Assembly: GCA_037446395.1 (NCBI GenBank)
Contig: JBBIIP010000023.1
Coordinates: 1 to 50,940, forward strand
Direction: 5' to 3'
Source of the DNA: JAAYJT01 sp037446395
Lineage (GTDB): Bacteria > Bacteroidota > Bacteroidia > Bacteroidales > JAAYJT01
Length of the DNA: 50,940 nucleotides
Below, in pieces: positions 35,694 through 44,368 of the stretch. Under the pieces are notes generated by a model. It did not search any database. It was not told where the DNA came from and saw only the letters and a list, made by a program, of their open reading frames with translations. Both the position numbers and the translations under genes were made by a program. The number at the start of each line of letters is the position of its first letter. Positions within the stretch are counted from its first letter, which is position 1.

Positions 35694-37844
35694 ATGACCC
35701 TAAAAAAACAGTGCCTGCTCTATTTTGGCATCATTGCTTGTGTAGTCTTGCAGGCTCAACCCATTACCGATCCCTACCTGATATTAAATGCTTCGGCCAG
35801 CGACCCACTATACACTACATATGCTGCTGCAATGGAGCGTTCAAAGCTTTATGGAGACAAGGCGTACAAAATGGATTATTACTCGGCTAATCTTCCCCTT
35901 CATTACAGCTCCGACCAGGCGGGCAGAATTTATCATGTTTGGAGATTCAATGCGGTGGTGGTTGATAAAATCGCAGATTATCACAAAAAACCGCTGGTAA
36001 TTGCTTCTTTTCCTGATATGGTACTGCTCCAATATGAACCCTGGCCTCAAATAGAGGTTAAGCAAACGTTTCTGGTGTATAGCTCAGACATTGCACTGGT
36101 GGATGTAACAATCACAAATCATTCGGAAGGCGATTACAAAATAGATTTTTATCCTGTGCTCGAATTGGGAAACGACTCGTTGAATATCCTTGAATTTGAC
36201 CCCATAACCAATTCTTATATTGCCGAACATCATGAATCCCGCAAACGACTGATCAGTAATCTGAATCCCCGTTATCCGTATCCGGAAAAGCTGAGGAATA
36301 TTTTTTCCGGGGGATTTATTCCCTGGTCACATGGGGCCTACAGAGGAACCCTCGATGACATTTATAATTATGTGAAACGTGACTTTTATGCTAAAAAGAA
36401 CAATAGCGACTCATTGAATTGTTTAAGAAGCGGGTTAGTTGATCTTTTGATGCTTCATGCTAAAATCGGGTTGAAAAGCGGAGAAACAAAAAGCATCAGA
36501 TACTTTCGGGGAGTGCAGGAATCCAAAGAAGATGCAATCGCTTTGTATCGAAAAATATTTGAGTTAAAAGCAATTGACCTTCAGCCATTTATTGAAAGCA
36601 ACATCCAATTGTTTAGCAAAATTCCGCGCATTGATTTTTCGACCAATGCCGAAAAAATCACCTACCTAAGCGCCTTTAATCTTGCCCGCGGGTGCATGCT
36701 TCCGGCTGAGGGCGAAGCAACATTCAACTACTATGTGTTTTCAAGAAATCCCCTTTGGGGTTGGGGCCATGGCCACCAGGTGCTTCACGAATCTTTGTCA
36801 ATGCTGGCTTACGTTTATTTGGATGCTGAATCGGCGCGAGGTTCGCAGCGGGTTTATATGCAGCAACAACGATGCGACGGGTTCATTGCCTATCGGCATG
36901 GCCCGCGTGGAGTACAAGATTATCCCCACAAAGGAATGCCGACTACCTCTGCACCATTTTTTAGTTGGATCAATCTCGAAATGCACAAGGCCGCACCTGA
37001 CATGGAATTTTTAAAAGAAGCCTATGACGCGGGAATAAAATATGTTGATTGGCTGATGAAAAATCGCGATACAGACAAAGACGGTTTGTTTGAATGGGGG
37101 CCGTATGGCCTGATCGAAAATGTCAGAGATTGGTATAATGCAGTCTTTCAGGTATCTCCCGAAAGGTATTTGGAAATTGACAAAGAAGACATCTCCGACG
37201 AGCTGGAATGCCTCGATTTGTCGTTAATGATGGTGAAAGAGATGAAAAGCCTTTCAGAAATTGCAAAAATACTTGGCAAAGAGCGTGAATCCCGCACTTG
37301 GTTGAAAAGGGCTATTCATATTTCGACACTTATAAACAAAACCATGTGGGATGAAGAAACAGGGTTTTATTACCATGTAGATAAAGTGAATCACAGTTTC
37401 CGGTTTATGACCCGCGATCTGAAGCGCCAGGAGATTATTGGATTTCTTGCCCTTTGGGCAGGAGTGGCCACCAGTGACCGCGCTGATAAATTGGTAAGAA
37501 CACTTACCAATCCCGATAAATTTTGGCGAAAATATGGTGTGCCAACGCTTTCGGCTGACGATCCCTGGTATAGCCCTTATGTTGATTATTGCTGCAAGTG
37601 GAACGGCCCTGTTTGGTTTTTATGGAACTATATGGTTTTCTGCGGGTTGACGGATTATGGCTATCATGATATTGCCAGGGAGCTTGCACACAAGATGATA
37701 GATGCTGCCACTATTCAATTATCGAAAAATCACAATTTTTGGGAATCTTACAGCCCCGACAATGATGTGCTAAACTGCCCGCCGAATTATATCTGGGATG
37801 TTATTCTGGCCAGATTGCTGATTGATGTGTACGCCAGGCAATGA
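35694..37844 (+). CDS. Exported MGH1/GH63-like (alpha/alpha)6 glycoside hydrolase, second copy
   Basis: This 716-aa paralogue of the previous protein has a signal peptide ending LQAQ. Equivalent blocks are DPLYTTYAA, FNYYVFSRNPLWGWGHG, VLHESLSML, DGLFEWGPYGLIENVRD, GFLALWAG, WNGPVWFLWNYMVF and NFWESYSPDN. An extra segment around residues 475-500 (DEDISDELECLDLS region) and a two-Cys YCCKW stretch distinguish it from the first copy. The pair probably acts in turn on related linkages. It follows after 21 bases on the same transcript and ends 15 bases from the convergent gene. Confidence 0.85.
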   Translation: MTLKKQCLLYFGIIACVVLQAQPITDPYLILNASASDPLYTTYAAAMERSKLYGDKAYKMDYYSANLPLHYSSDQAGRIYHVWRFNAVVVDKIADYHKKPLVIASFPDMVLLQYEPWPQIEVKQTFLVYSSDIALVDVTITNHSEGDYKIDFYPVLELGNDSLNILEFDPITNSYIAEHHESRKRLISNLNPRYPYPEKLRNIFSGGFIPWSHGAYRGTLDDIYNYVKRDFYAKKNNSDSLNCLRSGLVDLLMLHAKIGLKSGETKSIRYFRGVQESKEDAIALYRKIFELKAIDLQPFIESNIQLFSKIPRIDFSTNAEKITYLSAFNLARGCMLPAEGEATFNYYVFSRNPLWGWGHGHQVLHESLSMLAYVYLDAESARGSQRVYMQQQRCDGFIAYRHGPRGVQDYPHKGMPTTSAPFFSWINLEMHKAAPDMEFLKEAYDAGIKYVDWLMKNRDTDKDGLFEWGPYGLIENVRDWYNAVFQVSPERYLEIDKEDISDELECLDLSLMMVKEMKSLSEIAKILGKERESRTWLKRAIHISTLINKTMWDEETGFYYHVDKVNHSFRFMTRDLKRQEIIGFLALWAGVATSDRADKLVRTLTNPDKFWRKYGVPTLSADDPWYSPYVDYCCKWNGPVWFLWNYMVFCGLTDYGYHDIARELAHKMIDAATIQLSKNHNFWESYSPDNDVLNCPPNYIWDVILARLLIDVYARQ

Positions 37845-37859
37845 AAAACGATATCCGTT

Positions 37860-40637
37860 TTATTCTGCATCCATCACACACCTGAACCCAACAGTGGCAT
37901 TCCGGTCTAGAGAAGGAGAAATCATTAATAGTTGCTGGGTATGATAAACAGGCAAGGGCCCACCGGTGATATACCATTGCGAGCCTTGTGGCTGAAAATA
38001 ACTGCCTCCCTTGATGATATTAAACCGATAGGCGCCGTTGTCATAAACATCATTGGTCATTTGCCACACATTGCCAATTAAATCTTTCACCCCATACTTG
38101 CTCGCTCCGGCAGGAAATTGAATAACTGGTGATGTATGCCCCTGCGCCTGATTACAACGAATAGAATCAAGGACATTGCCCCAGGGATACTTGCGGAGGT
38201 CGTTGCTTTGCCCGGCATATTGCCATTCCATTTCAGTAGGCAGGCGCTTGCCCGCCCATGTTGCATAGGCTTGCGCATCTGCATAATCAACAAAAACGAC
38301 CGGGTGATTGGCAAGGCTATCCGGAAATGTGTTATTCTTCCAATGCCTAAGATAATTTGTGTGGTCTTGTGGCTCATATCCCGATTGTTCGATAAATGCT
38401 TTAAACTGCAGATTGGTAACCGGATATTCATCCATATAGATTGCTTTCATTTGCAAAAACATTGTATCGGTGAATGCCGGCAATGGAATGAACGGATCGG
38501 AAGTATTCTTTTCGCGGTAAGCGATGAACCTATATGGCCCTGCAGGGATTTTGACCATGCCGGCAGGGATTTGTGGCTGCGTTGATGTGACCATCGCTGT
38601 TGACACCAATAATGGCGTTCCCGCATGAGTGTATACAACTCTTTGATCAAGCAGGTCGTTTTTCTCGAAAAGTTGAATCGTGAATTTACCACGAAACGTT
38701 CCGAACTCCTTATAAAAAGAGAGTTTTAGTTCCTGAGAAGGATAAGTTTTGCTCAATGATTGATAGGTTGGATTGCCTGCCGTAACAACTATGGTTCCGC
38801 TTTGTGTGGAAGAAATAAAAAGGCTGTCGGGTGTGGTTTTCACTTTAAGCAACTGTGGAAATCCGGCAATGCAGCCAATGTTTCCTTCGAGCCGCGTGCC
38901 CAACCATTGCCGGTCGAAAGCACGGGTTTCTGCAACAAGATATTTATTTCCTAACCAATCCACCGGCTCTGTTTCAATGTTATTCCAAAGGTCAACATAA
39001 TGCAGTCCGGATTTTTCAGGCAATTGAAACAACGGGCCTTTAAATCCTTCGGGCACAACACTGTAAATCGTGTAAATGTCTTTGTTGTTTCCGGGCCAAT
39101 AATTCACATAAATGCTGTCGCGTGTTGATGAAATCAGAGGCTGGAATTCAAAGCTTGTGAAATTAGATGTGTTCTCGCGCAGGATTTTTGTGGTTTTTCC
39201 AAGGTATGTCATTTCCTCATCAAGCCAATCGAAGCGTCCGGGTTTCATGGTATTTATTTCCACACCATAGCCATTGAAAAAGGCGACTGAAGATTCGCGG
39301 TGCCAGCGTCCGTCGCTGAGCTGAATTACACGGAATATCGCAAAATCGGGCCTGATAAATTTGTTCAGGTTAAAAAGAGGAGGCATATATAATGCGTCGT
39401 GTACTCGCCCCGAAACAATGGTTGGCATGTTTGCCGGAACAGCCATCCCTTCGCTATACATGATTATTCCCGGCCGGACGTTATCTGCCATGGCTTGCAG
39501 TTCAGTGCTCGATTCCCCGCGTGTATCGAGCACAACACCATCAGCTCCAAGAAATTCAAGCATGCTTTTCATGCCTTGCAGATGATCTTCTTTTTTTGTT
39601 CCTTCGTCCCATGGGTTATAGGAGATAAAGTATTTTCTTCCGGCATCGTTGGCAAACTTCACCTGTCGCTTAATCTCCTCCAAGCCTCCTGGCAAGTCGC
39701 GATACATATCCCACTGATTCCGCTGGTCGAGGCCAAGGCGGGGCCAGGTTGGCCAGTTGATATAAACATCGTATTTCCCAATCAGGGGATCGTATTTAAA
39801 CATGTGCTCATAGAAATTGTACGAGCCTTTTGTTTGATCAAAGTAAGTGCGGTCCCAGGCAAATTGCAGCAACATGATGTAGGAGTGCCTGATCCAGGAA
39901 AGGTCGTCTCTTTGAAAAAGGTCATGGTTAAACCTTTCGAGGTCGAACAGGTAATGCTGCTGAAACATATGCCTGAGGCTTTGATGCCAATCTCCGGTGT
40001 GTGGATGAAAATAAAAGTGATATTGAATAAACCCGCCAGGTTTTATGGCTGCTTCCCATCTTGTAAGATCAGTGCTGACTCTTTCCTTGCGACGGCATAT
40101 GGCAGCGATGGTATAATGATTATCAATTGGTTTGCTGCAAAACCCCATGTGCCAGGCGTTGTCGGGCAGCACAACCCCCACCGGGCCATGTCCTGGCCTG
40201 AATAGTTTCGACCGGCACAAATAGCCTGGCCATTCATAAGAGCCATCGGCTGTGATGTAGGTATGGCTTGGGTGAATTCCCAACGGAACTACATTCTCGA
40301 TTCTCAATACTGTTGTGGTATTATTAACAAAAACGACCACCAACCTGTTGTTTTTGCCCGGGCTCAACTCTGTATAGATTTTTCCTTCAAGCCCATAGGG
40401 TAAAATAAAATTGATCGTATCGTTCTTTCGGCTGCTTTTTGCGGCCGCCGCCCCCACTTGCCTGCCATTGATCAGTAGCGAAAACAGCTGCGTCTTGGCA
40501 GGTAAAATAATTTTTTGTCCATCACAGCTAATCTCTTTGATATATAATCCTTTTCCTATTCCAATCGCGACCTCCGATTGGCCAATCAGCGCGGTTGCGA
40601 TAAGCACTAAGAAATTCAATAGAAATATTTTTTTCAT
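37860..40637 (-). CDS. Exported TIM-barrel-like protein with C-terminal SUMF1 domain
   Basis: From the ATG whose complement is at 40635-40637 this is a 925-aa protein with a signal peptide ending LIGQ. A beta-sandwich part (about 20-230) is followed by what looks like a TIM-barrel glycosidase-like region (about 250-540; KYDVYINWPTWPRLGLDQ, FISYNPWDEG, GADGVVLDTRGESS, IMYSEGM), then a sandwich. A SUMF1-type domain covers about 694-925 (IPAGPY, MDEYPVTNLQF, WAGKRLPTEMEWQYAG, IGNVWQM, IIKGGSY, VGFRC). The SUMF1 part lacks the Cys pair needed for formylglycine formation, so it is probably a binding fold. Asp or Glu in the barrel could be catalytic, but I cannot assign them. It is convergent with the second MGH1-like gene. 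Confidence 0.78.
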   Translation of the reverse strand: MKKIFLLNFLVLIATALIGQSEVAIGIGKGLYIKEISCDGQKIILPAKTQLFSLLINGRQVGAAAAKSSRKNDTINFILPYGLEGKIYTELSPGKNNRLVVVFVNNTTTVLRIENVVPLGIHPSHTYITADGSYEWPGYLCRSKLFRPGHGPVGVVLPDNAWHMGFCSKPIDNHYTIAAICRRKERVSTDLTRWEAAIKPGGFIQYHFYFHPHTGDWHQSLRHMFQQHYLFDLERFNHDLFQRDDLSWIRHSYIMLLQFAWDRTYFDQTKGSYNFYEHMFKYDPLIGKYDVYINWPTWPRLGLDQRNQWDMYRDLPGGLEEIKRQVKFANDAGRKYFISYNPWDEGTKKEDHLQGMKSMLEFLGADGVVLDTRGESSTELQAMADNVRPGIIMYSEGMAVPANMPTIVSGRVHDALYMPPLFNLNKFIRPDFAIFRVIQLSDGRWHRESSVAFFNGYGVEINTMKPGRFDWLDEEMTYLGKTTKILRENTSNFTSFEFQPLISSTRDSIYVNYWPGNNKDIYTIYSVVPEGFKGPLFQLPEKSGLHYVDLWNNIETEPVDWLGNKYLVAETRAFDRQWLGTRLEGNIGCIAGFPQLLKVKTTPDSLFISSTQSGTIVVTAGNPTYQSLSKTYPSQELKLSFYKEFGTFRGKFTIQLFEKNDLLDQRVVYTHAGTPLLVSTAMVTSTQPQIPAGMVKIPAGPYRFIAYREKNTSDPFIPLPAFTDTMFLQMKAIYMDEYPVTNLQFKAFIEQSGYEPQDHTNYLRHWKNNTFPDSLANHPVVFVDYADAQAYATWAGKRLPTEMEWQYAGQSNDLRKYPWGNVLDSIRCNQAQGHTSPVIQFPAGASKYGVKDLIGNVWQMTNDVYDNGAYRFNIIKGGSYFQPQGSQWYITGGPLPVYHTQQLLMISPSLDRNATVGFRCVMDAE

Positions 40638-40672
40638 ATCCTTTCGGTAATTTTTTCTTCTTTTTCGCAAAA

Positions 40673-40703
40673 ATTCATTCTGATTCGTATCAACAGAATG
40701 AAT
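40673..40703. promoter_or_regulatory. Perfect 10-bp inverted repeat between divergent glycan genes
   Basis: ATTCATTCTG (40673-40682) and CAGAATGAAT (40694-40703) are perfect complements around an 11-base spacer. The repeat stands in the gap between the SUMF1-fusion gene (minus) and the epimerase gene (plus). Just outside each arm lie near-matches to TAnnTTTG: TAACCTTG at 40707-40714 on the plus strand and AATTTTTG on the minus strand. A dimeric regulator bound here could act on both genes. No regulator gene is in the window. Confidence 0.5.
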
Positions 40704-40821
40704 AGTTAACCTTGCATTTTTCTATTGTGCAATTTCGTAAAAAACCGAATTGTTCTTACCTGCTACGGCGCAAAATGTTATTTTTACTCCAAAATTGGTT
40801 TTTTATAAAAACTTGAACCAT

Positions 40822-41979
40822 ATGAAATTTTCATACTCCCTACCCGCGGCTGTTTGCATTTCGGCAACACTGATGACGGGGTGCCTGGGGCTGGCCAACC
40901 GAAATCAAAACGAAAATAATGTCAATAAAAACAATTCAGCCATGAATATTACCCGACAATCATTCGGCAAATTACCTGACGGACAAGAAGTTGATTTATA
41001 TACGCTTACAAACCAAAATGGCATGAAGGCGTGCATCACAAATTTCGGAGGAGTGGTAACACGCCTGTTGGTGCCCCGAAAAGATGGTTCAGCAACTGAT
41101 GTTGTGCTTGGCTATGACAGCCTTGCGCCTTATCTGAAAGATTCGCCTTATTTCGGAGCGATTGTTGGAAGGTATGGAAACCGGATTGCCAAAGGACGGT
41201 TTTCGCTCGACGGAAAAAAGTACGAACTGGCCACCAACAATGGCCCAAATCACCTGCACGGAGGCATAAAAGGATTCGACAAGGTGCTTTGGAAGGCTAC
41301 GCCCATCGAACAGAATGACTTGGTTGGATTGCTTCTTGAATATCTCAGTCCCGATGGCGAAGAAGGGTATCCCGGAAATCTGCACGTGAAAGTGTGGTAC
41401 TTGCTCACCAACAACAATGAGCTACAAATAGATTATCAGGCCGAAACTGACAAACCTACCCCTGTCAACATCACACATCATAGCTATTTCAACCTCGATG
41501 GGGCAGGAACAGGCAGCATTTTAAACCACCGCCTGATGATTGATGCCGACCGGTTTGTTGAAGTGGATGAGGCCCTCATCCCAACCGGCCTGCTCAAAGA
41601 AGTCGAAAACACCCCAATGGATTTTAGAAAACCTCGTGCAATTGGCGAAAAAATCAAAGAAATCGCAGGTGGTTATGATCACACCTGGGTGCTGAATAAC
41701 AGCAATAAAATGGCGCTCATTGCCAGCCTTGAAAACAGTGAAGCCACACTGAAAATGGAGGTATATACTACTGAACCGGGAGTGCAGTTTTATTCCGGAA
41801 ACTTTCTTGACGGAAGCATTGAAGGTAAAAATGGCCTGGTTTATGAAAAGCACTACGGCCTGTGCCTCGAAACACAACATTTCCCTGATTCACCCAATCA
41901 GCCAGCCTTTCCCGGTACAATTCTGCGTCCGGGCCAAAAATATGGTTACACTACTATTTATAAATTTTTCAGTAAATAA
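40822..41979 (+). CDS. galM: Aldose 1-epimerase, predicted lipoprotein
   Basis: This 385-aa mutarotase interconverts the alpha and beta anomers of hexoses such as galactose or glucose. The N-terminus is a lipoprotein signal with lipobox LMTGC, followed by an Asn-rich linker, so the enzyme is placed in the cell envelope rather than the cytoplasm. The family residues are NHLHGG, NITHHSYFNL with the catalytic His, GGYDHTWVL, and TTEPGVQFYSGNF with the likely catalytic Glu. The ATG at 40822 is chosen over one at 40750 because the signal begins there. Envelope mutarotases often accompany polysaccharide breakdown, which fits its neighbours. Confidence 0.94.
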   Translation: MKFSYSLPAAVCISATLMTGCLGLANRNQNENNVNKNNSAMNITRQSFGKLPDGQEVDLYTLTNQNGMKACITNFGGVVTRLLVPRKDGSATDVVLGYDSLAPYLKDSPYFGAIVGRYGNRIAKGRFSLDGKKYELATNNGPNHLHGGIKGFDKVLWKATPIEQNDLVGLLLEYLSPDGEEGYPGNLHVKVWYLLTNNNELQIDYQAETDKPTPVNITHHSYFNLDGAGTGSILNHRLMIDADRFVEVDEALIPTGLLKEVENTPMDFRKPRAIGEKIKEIAGGYDHTWVLNNSNKMALIASLENSEATLKMEVYTTEPGVQFYSGNFLDGSIEGKNGLVYEKHYGLCLETQHFPDSPNQPAFPGTILRPGQKYGYTTIYKFFSK

Positions 41980-42032
41980 ACCAGGTTTTCGGGGCTGTAA
42001 AAGGCGATTATTACTTTCAGCAATACAAAACC

Positions 42033-42512
42033 ATGTCACACCCAAACATCGCTATCCGTGAGGCAAAGGCAGAAGAAAGCGCTGTGATAGTTTCTTTTCA
42101 GCTTAAAATGGCGCTCGAAACCGAAGGCCTGATGCTCGACCAAACGGTTGTGGCCAACGGGGTAAAGGCAGTTTTTTCTGATCCGCACAAAGGGAAATAT
42201 TATGTGGCTGTTGCAGAAAAAAAGATCGTTGGCTGTATGCTCAACACTTATGAGTGGAGCGACTGGCGCAATGCAACATTCGTTTGGTTTCAATCGGTGT
42301 GGGTGGAACCGGATTGGAGGGGCAAAGGAGTTTTCAGGGCAATGTATGAACACATTAAGAAGCGAGTATTGGCCGATGAAAATCTAAAAGGAATCCGGCT
42401 TTATGTATTCCATACAAACAAAAAAGCCCAGGAAGTTTATGCATCATTGGGCATGGAAGGCGAAATGTATCGCATGTTCGAATGGGTAAAATCGTATGTC
42501 TCAGAAGGCTGA
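42033..42512 (+). CDS. GNAT family N-acetyltransferase
   Basis: This 159-aa acetyl-CoA-dependent acyltransferase has the GNAT motif A in WVEPDWRGKGVFRAMYEHI (about 91-109), with the R-G-K-G acetyl-CoA loop, and the IRLYVFHTNKKAQEVYASLGMEG stretch split over the following strands and helix. The substrate is unknown. It stands alone, 53 bases after the epimerase gene and convergent with the minus-strand deacylase gene. No signal peptide is seen. Confidence 0.9.
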   Translation: MSHPNIAIREAKAEESAVIVSFQLKMALETEGLMLDQTVVANGVKAVFSDPHKGKYYVAVAEKKIVGCMLNTYEWSDWRNATFVWFQSVWVEPDWRGKGVFRAMYEHIKKRVLADENLKGIRLYVFHTNKKAQEVYASLGMEGEMYRMFEWVKSYVSEG

Positions 42513-42551
42513 GGAAGTAAGAAATAAGCTCAGCTCATTACAGGGATGGTG

Positions 42552-43046
42552 TTATTCGTAGAGTTTTACGTATTCGAAGCTCTGTTTCAAGTGGTCGAGA
42601 TAACGAACGAAGTCGGCATAAGCCAATACTATTGACGCTGTGTTGACGCAAGGATGAAAGCTGATTTTTTTTGAATGTTGCAGGCTTTCATCCAAAAAAA
42701 GATGTACATGGCGTGTGGTGTCGTTGATGAGGCCAAGAGGCGTAACTGATCCGGGTTCAACCCCAAGAAATCTCATCATCCGTTCAGCCGATGCAAATGT
42801 AAGTTTGCCCTGTTTGAGTCTGGTTTCCAGGTCTTTGATGGCCAGGGTATGTGTGTACTCAAACACAACAAGGTAGTGCCGGTTGCCTTTGTGGTTCCTG
42901 AAAAAAAGATTTTTACAATGCGTGGCGTCAATGTCTTTCCAATATCTGGCGGCTTCTTCAACCGTGGGCACAGCAGGATGCTCATAGTAATCATATGCGA
43001 TGCGCAGCATTTCAAATAGTTCATATAGCCGGGGATCGCCTCTCAT
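42552..43046 (-). CDS. ProX/YbaK-type aminoacyl-tRNA deacylase
   Basis: This 164-aa protein resembles the free-standing editing domain related to prolyl-tRNA synthetase (ProX/PrdX, YbaK superfamily). It hydrolyses misacylated tRNA, typically Ala-tRNA(Pro). Marks are YDYYEHPAVPTVEEAARYW at the start, KNLFFRNHKGNRHYLVVF with the conserved Lys, RMMRFLGVEPGSVTPLGLIND, and FHPCVNTASIVL near the end. A longer start at 43091 would overlap the upstream barrel gene, so the ATG at 43046 is preferred. It is the last gene of a minus-strand run. Confidence 0.9.
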   Translation of the reverse strand: MRGDPRLYELFEMLRIAYDYYEHPAVPTVEEAARYWKDIDATHCKNLFFRNHKGNRHYLVVFEYTHTLAIKDLETRLKQGKLTFASAERMMRFLGVEPGSVTPLGLINDTTRHVHLFLDESLQHSKKISFHPCVNTASIVLAYADFVRYLDHLKQSFEYVKLYE

Positions 43047-43065
43047 GGTATCGGCGTTTGGGTGC

Positions 43066-44331
43066 CTAAAAATTATAGAACGTGGAAACAAGAAACCGCA
43101 AATTAGCTACTTCTTTTGCGTTCAGAATTTTCCCAAATTCGTTGTAACTGTTGCCATAGGCTGCCGAGGTATATTCAATTTCTGATCCAATTCTGAACTT
43201 TCCTGAAACGATGCTAAATCGCGGCGCAACCCGATACAGGTAGGCAATATTCTCGCCCCTGTACCAATAGCTTGCCTGGCTTAGATAGTCCTTAATTTTG
43301 TTCTGCGAGCCAATATTTTCGGAGTATGCAATAAAAATTCCCGCCTGCAGTTTCGTGCCGTTGGTGCTGGCACTAACCCATGTGGTAAAATTGTTGATCG
43401 TGCTGTATTCAAGATTGCCACCGGGGTTGGCTGTTACATCACGAACGGCATAGCCTCCGATCATGAGTAGGTCGGCGAGATTTTGCCCATAGAGGGTGCT
43501 TGCACGCAATGTATATTTGCTATGCGTCAGCTTCAAAAATGCCATTGCACTCATGCCTTGTACCTTTTCGGTTGATTTATGGTTCAGGGCAGTGGCAAGT
43601 CGCGGACTCAGTTGTTTATAGCCTACACCCGCACCCGCAAGCCATGTGTGCCGAAGATTGCTGCCCGGTGATTTGTAATGTATTTGAAAGTTGAAGTCGG
43701 GAAGGGCAGAATTACGTAAATAAATACTGGCATCGCCTTGTGGGCCCTTGCTTGTGTAATCGCGCTGTGTCGAAACTACTGCCAGAAATCGCAGGGCATT
43801 GTGATTGTATATAAACCTAAGTTGGGGGCTTCTCGAAAAAGGATTGAAGGGAGATCCGGCATTGGGCGAAATTACCGAAGGGTTATTGTCTACAACAAAC
43901 AACGGATGCCAATATTGCCCCATCATCAGTTCTGTTTTTTTCCATTTCATGAGCATATATGCATGCCTGAGACGCAAGCCGTTGACATCGGTATTGCTTT
44001 GGCCAAAAAAATCGGCCTCAACAAGCCCTGATACTTTTGCACCAAATGCAGATGTTTCGCTTATGTTTGCCGCCAGTGTACTTTGGATGGCAAGCATATT
44101 GAAGGTGGGCTTTGCATTTATATCTTTTCCGGTTGCATCGGGTTTTATTTCCAGCGGATAGAACAAAAAATATCCTTCGCGGGCAGCCAGGGTTTGCCGC
44201 GAATCGAACACAATATCATGCCTCACAAACCCGCTGAATGATACTTTTGGTTTTTCTGCTTCCTGCGAATACGTTGTTGGAATCTGGGCAAGCAGGGCAA
44301 TAATTATTACGATTAGATGTAAGTATTTCAT
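43066..44331 (-). CDS. Outer-membrane beta-barrel protein, porin-like
   Basis: This is a 421-aa protein of unclear family. A signal peptide (1-22, ending TTYSQ) is followed by alternating-residue strands typical of an outer-membrane barrel (FSGFVRHDIVFDSRQT, LRLRHAYMLMKW, LRASTLYGQNLADL, FRIGSEIEYTSAAYG), ending with the aromatic FLVSTFYNF. The FVRHDIVFDSR start and the length recall DcaP-type or related porins, but this is not secure. Solute specificity cannot be told. It follows the omega-amidase gene by 37 bases on the same strand. Confidence 0.75.
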   Translation of the reverse strand: MKYLHLIVIIIALLAQIPTTYSQEAEKPKVSFSGFVRHDIVFDSRQTLAAREGYFLFYPLEIKPDATGKDINAKPTFNMLAIQSTLAANISETSAFGAKVSGLVEADFFGQSNTDVNGLRLRHAYMLMKWKKTELMMGQYWHPLFVVDNNPSVISPNAGSPFNPFSRSPQLRFIYNHNALRFLAVVSTQRDYTSKGPQGDASIYLRNSALPDFNFQIHYKSPGSNLRHTWLAGAGVGYKQLSPRLATALNHKSTEKVQGMSAMAFLKLTHSKYTLRASTLYGQNLADLLMIGGYAVRDVTANPGGNLEYSTINNFTTWVSASTNGTKLQAGIFIAYSENIGSQNKIKDYLSQASYWYRGENIAYLYRVAPRFSIVSGKFRIGSEIEYTSAAYGNSYNEFGKILNAKEVANLRFLVSTFYNF

Positions 44332-44368
44332 TGACTTTAACTTTGATTAAACGCCTTATTACGTGGTG

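Noticed and set aside
37860..38560. Formylglycine-generating enzyme activity of the SUMF1 domain
   Set aside because: The paired active-site cysteines near the C-terminus are not present, and no sulfatase gene is nearby.
39399..40205. 268-codon open frame on the plus strand inside the SUMF1-fusion gene
   Set aside because: The minus-strand frame has a signal peptide and clear domains; this is a chance antisense frame.
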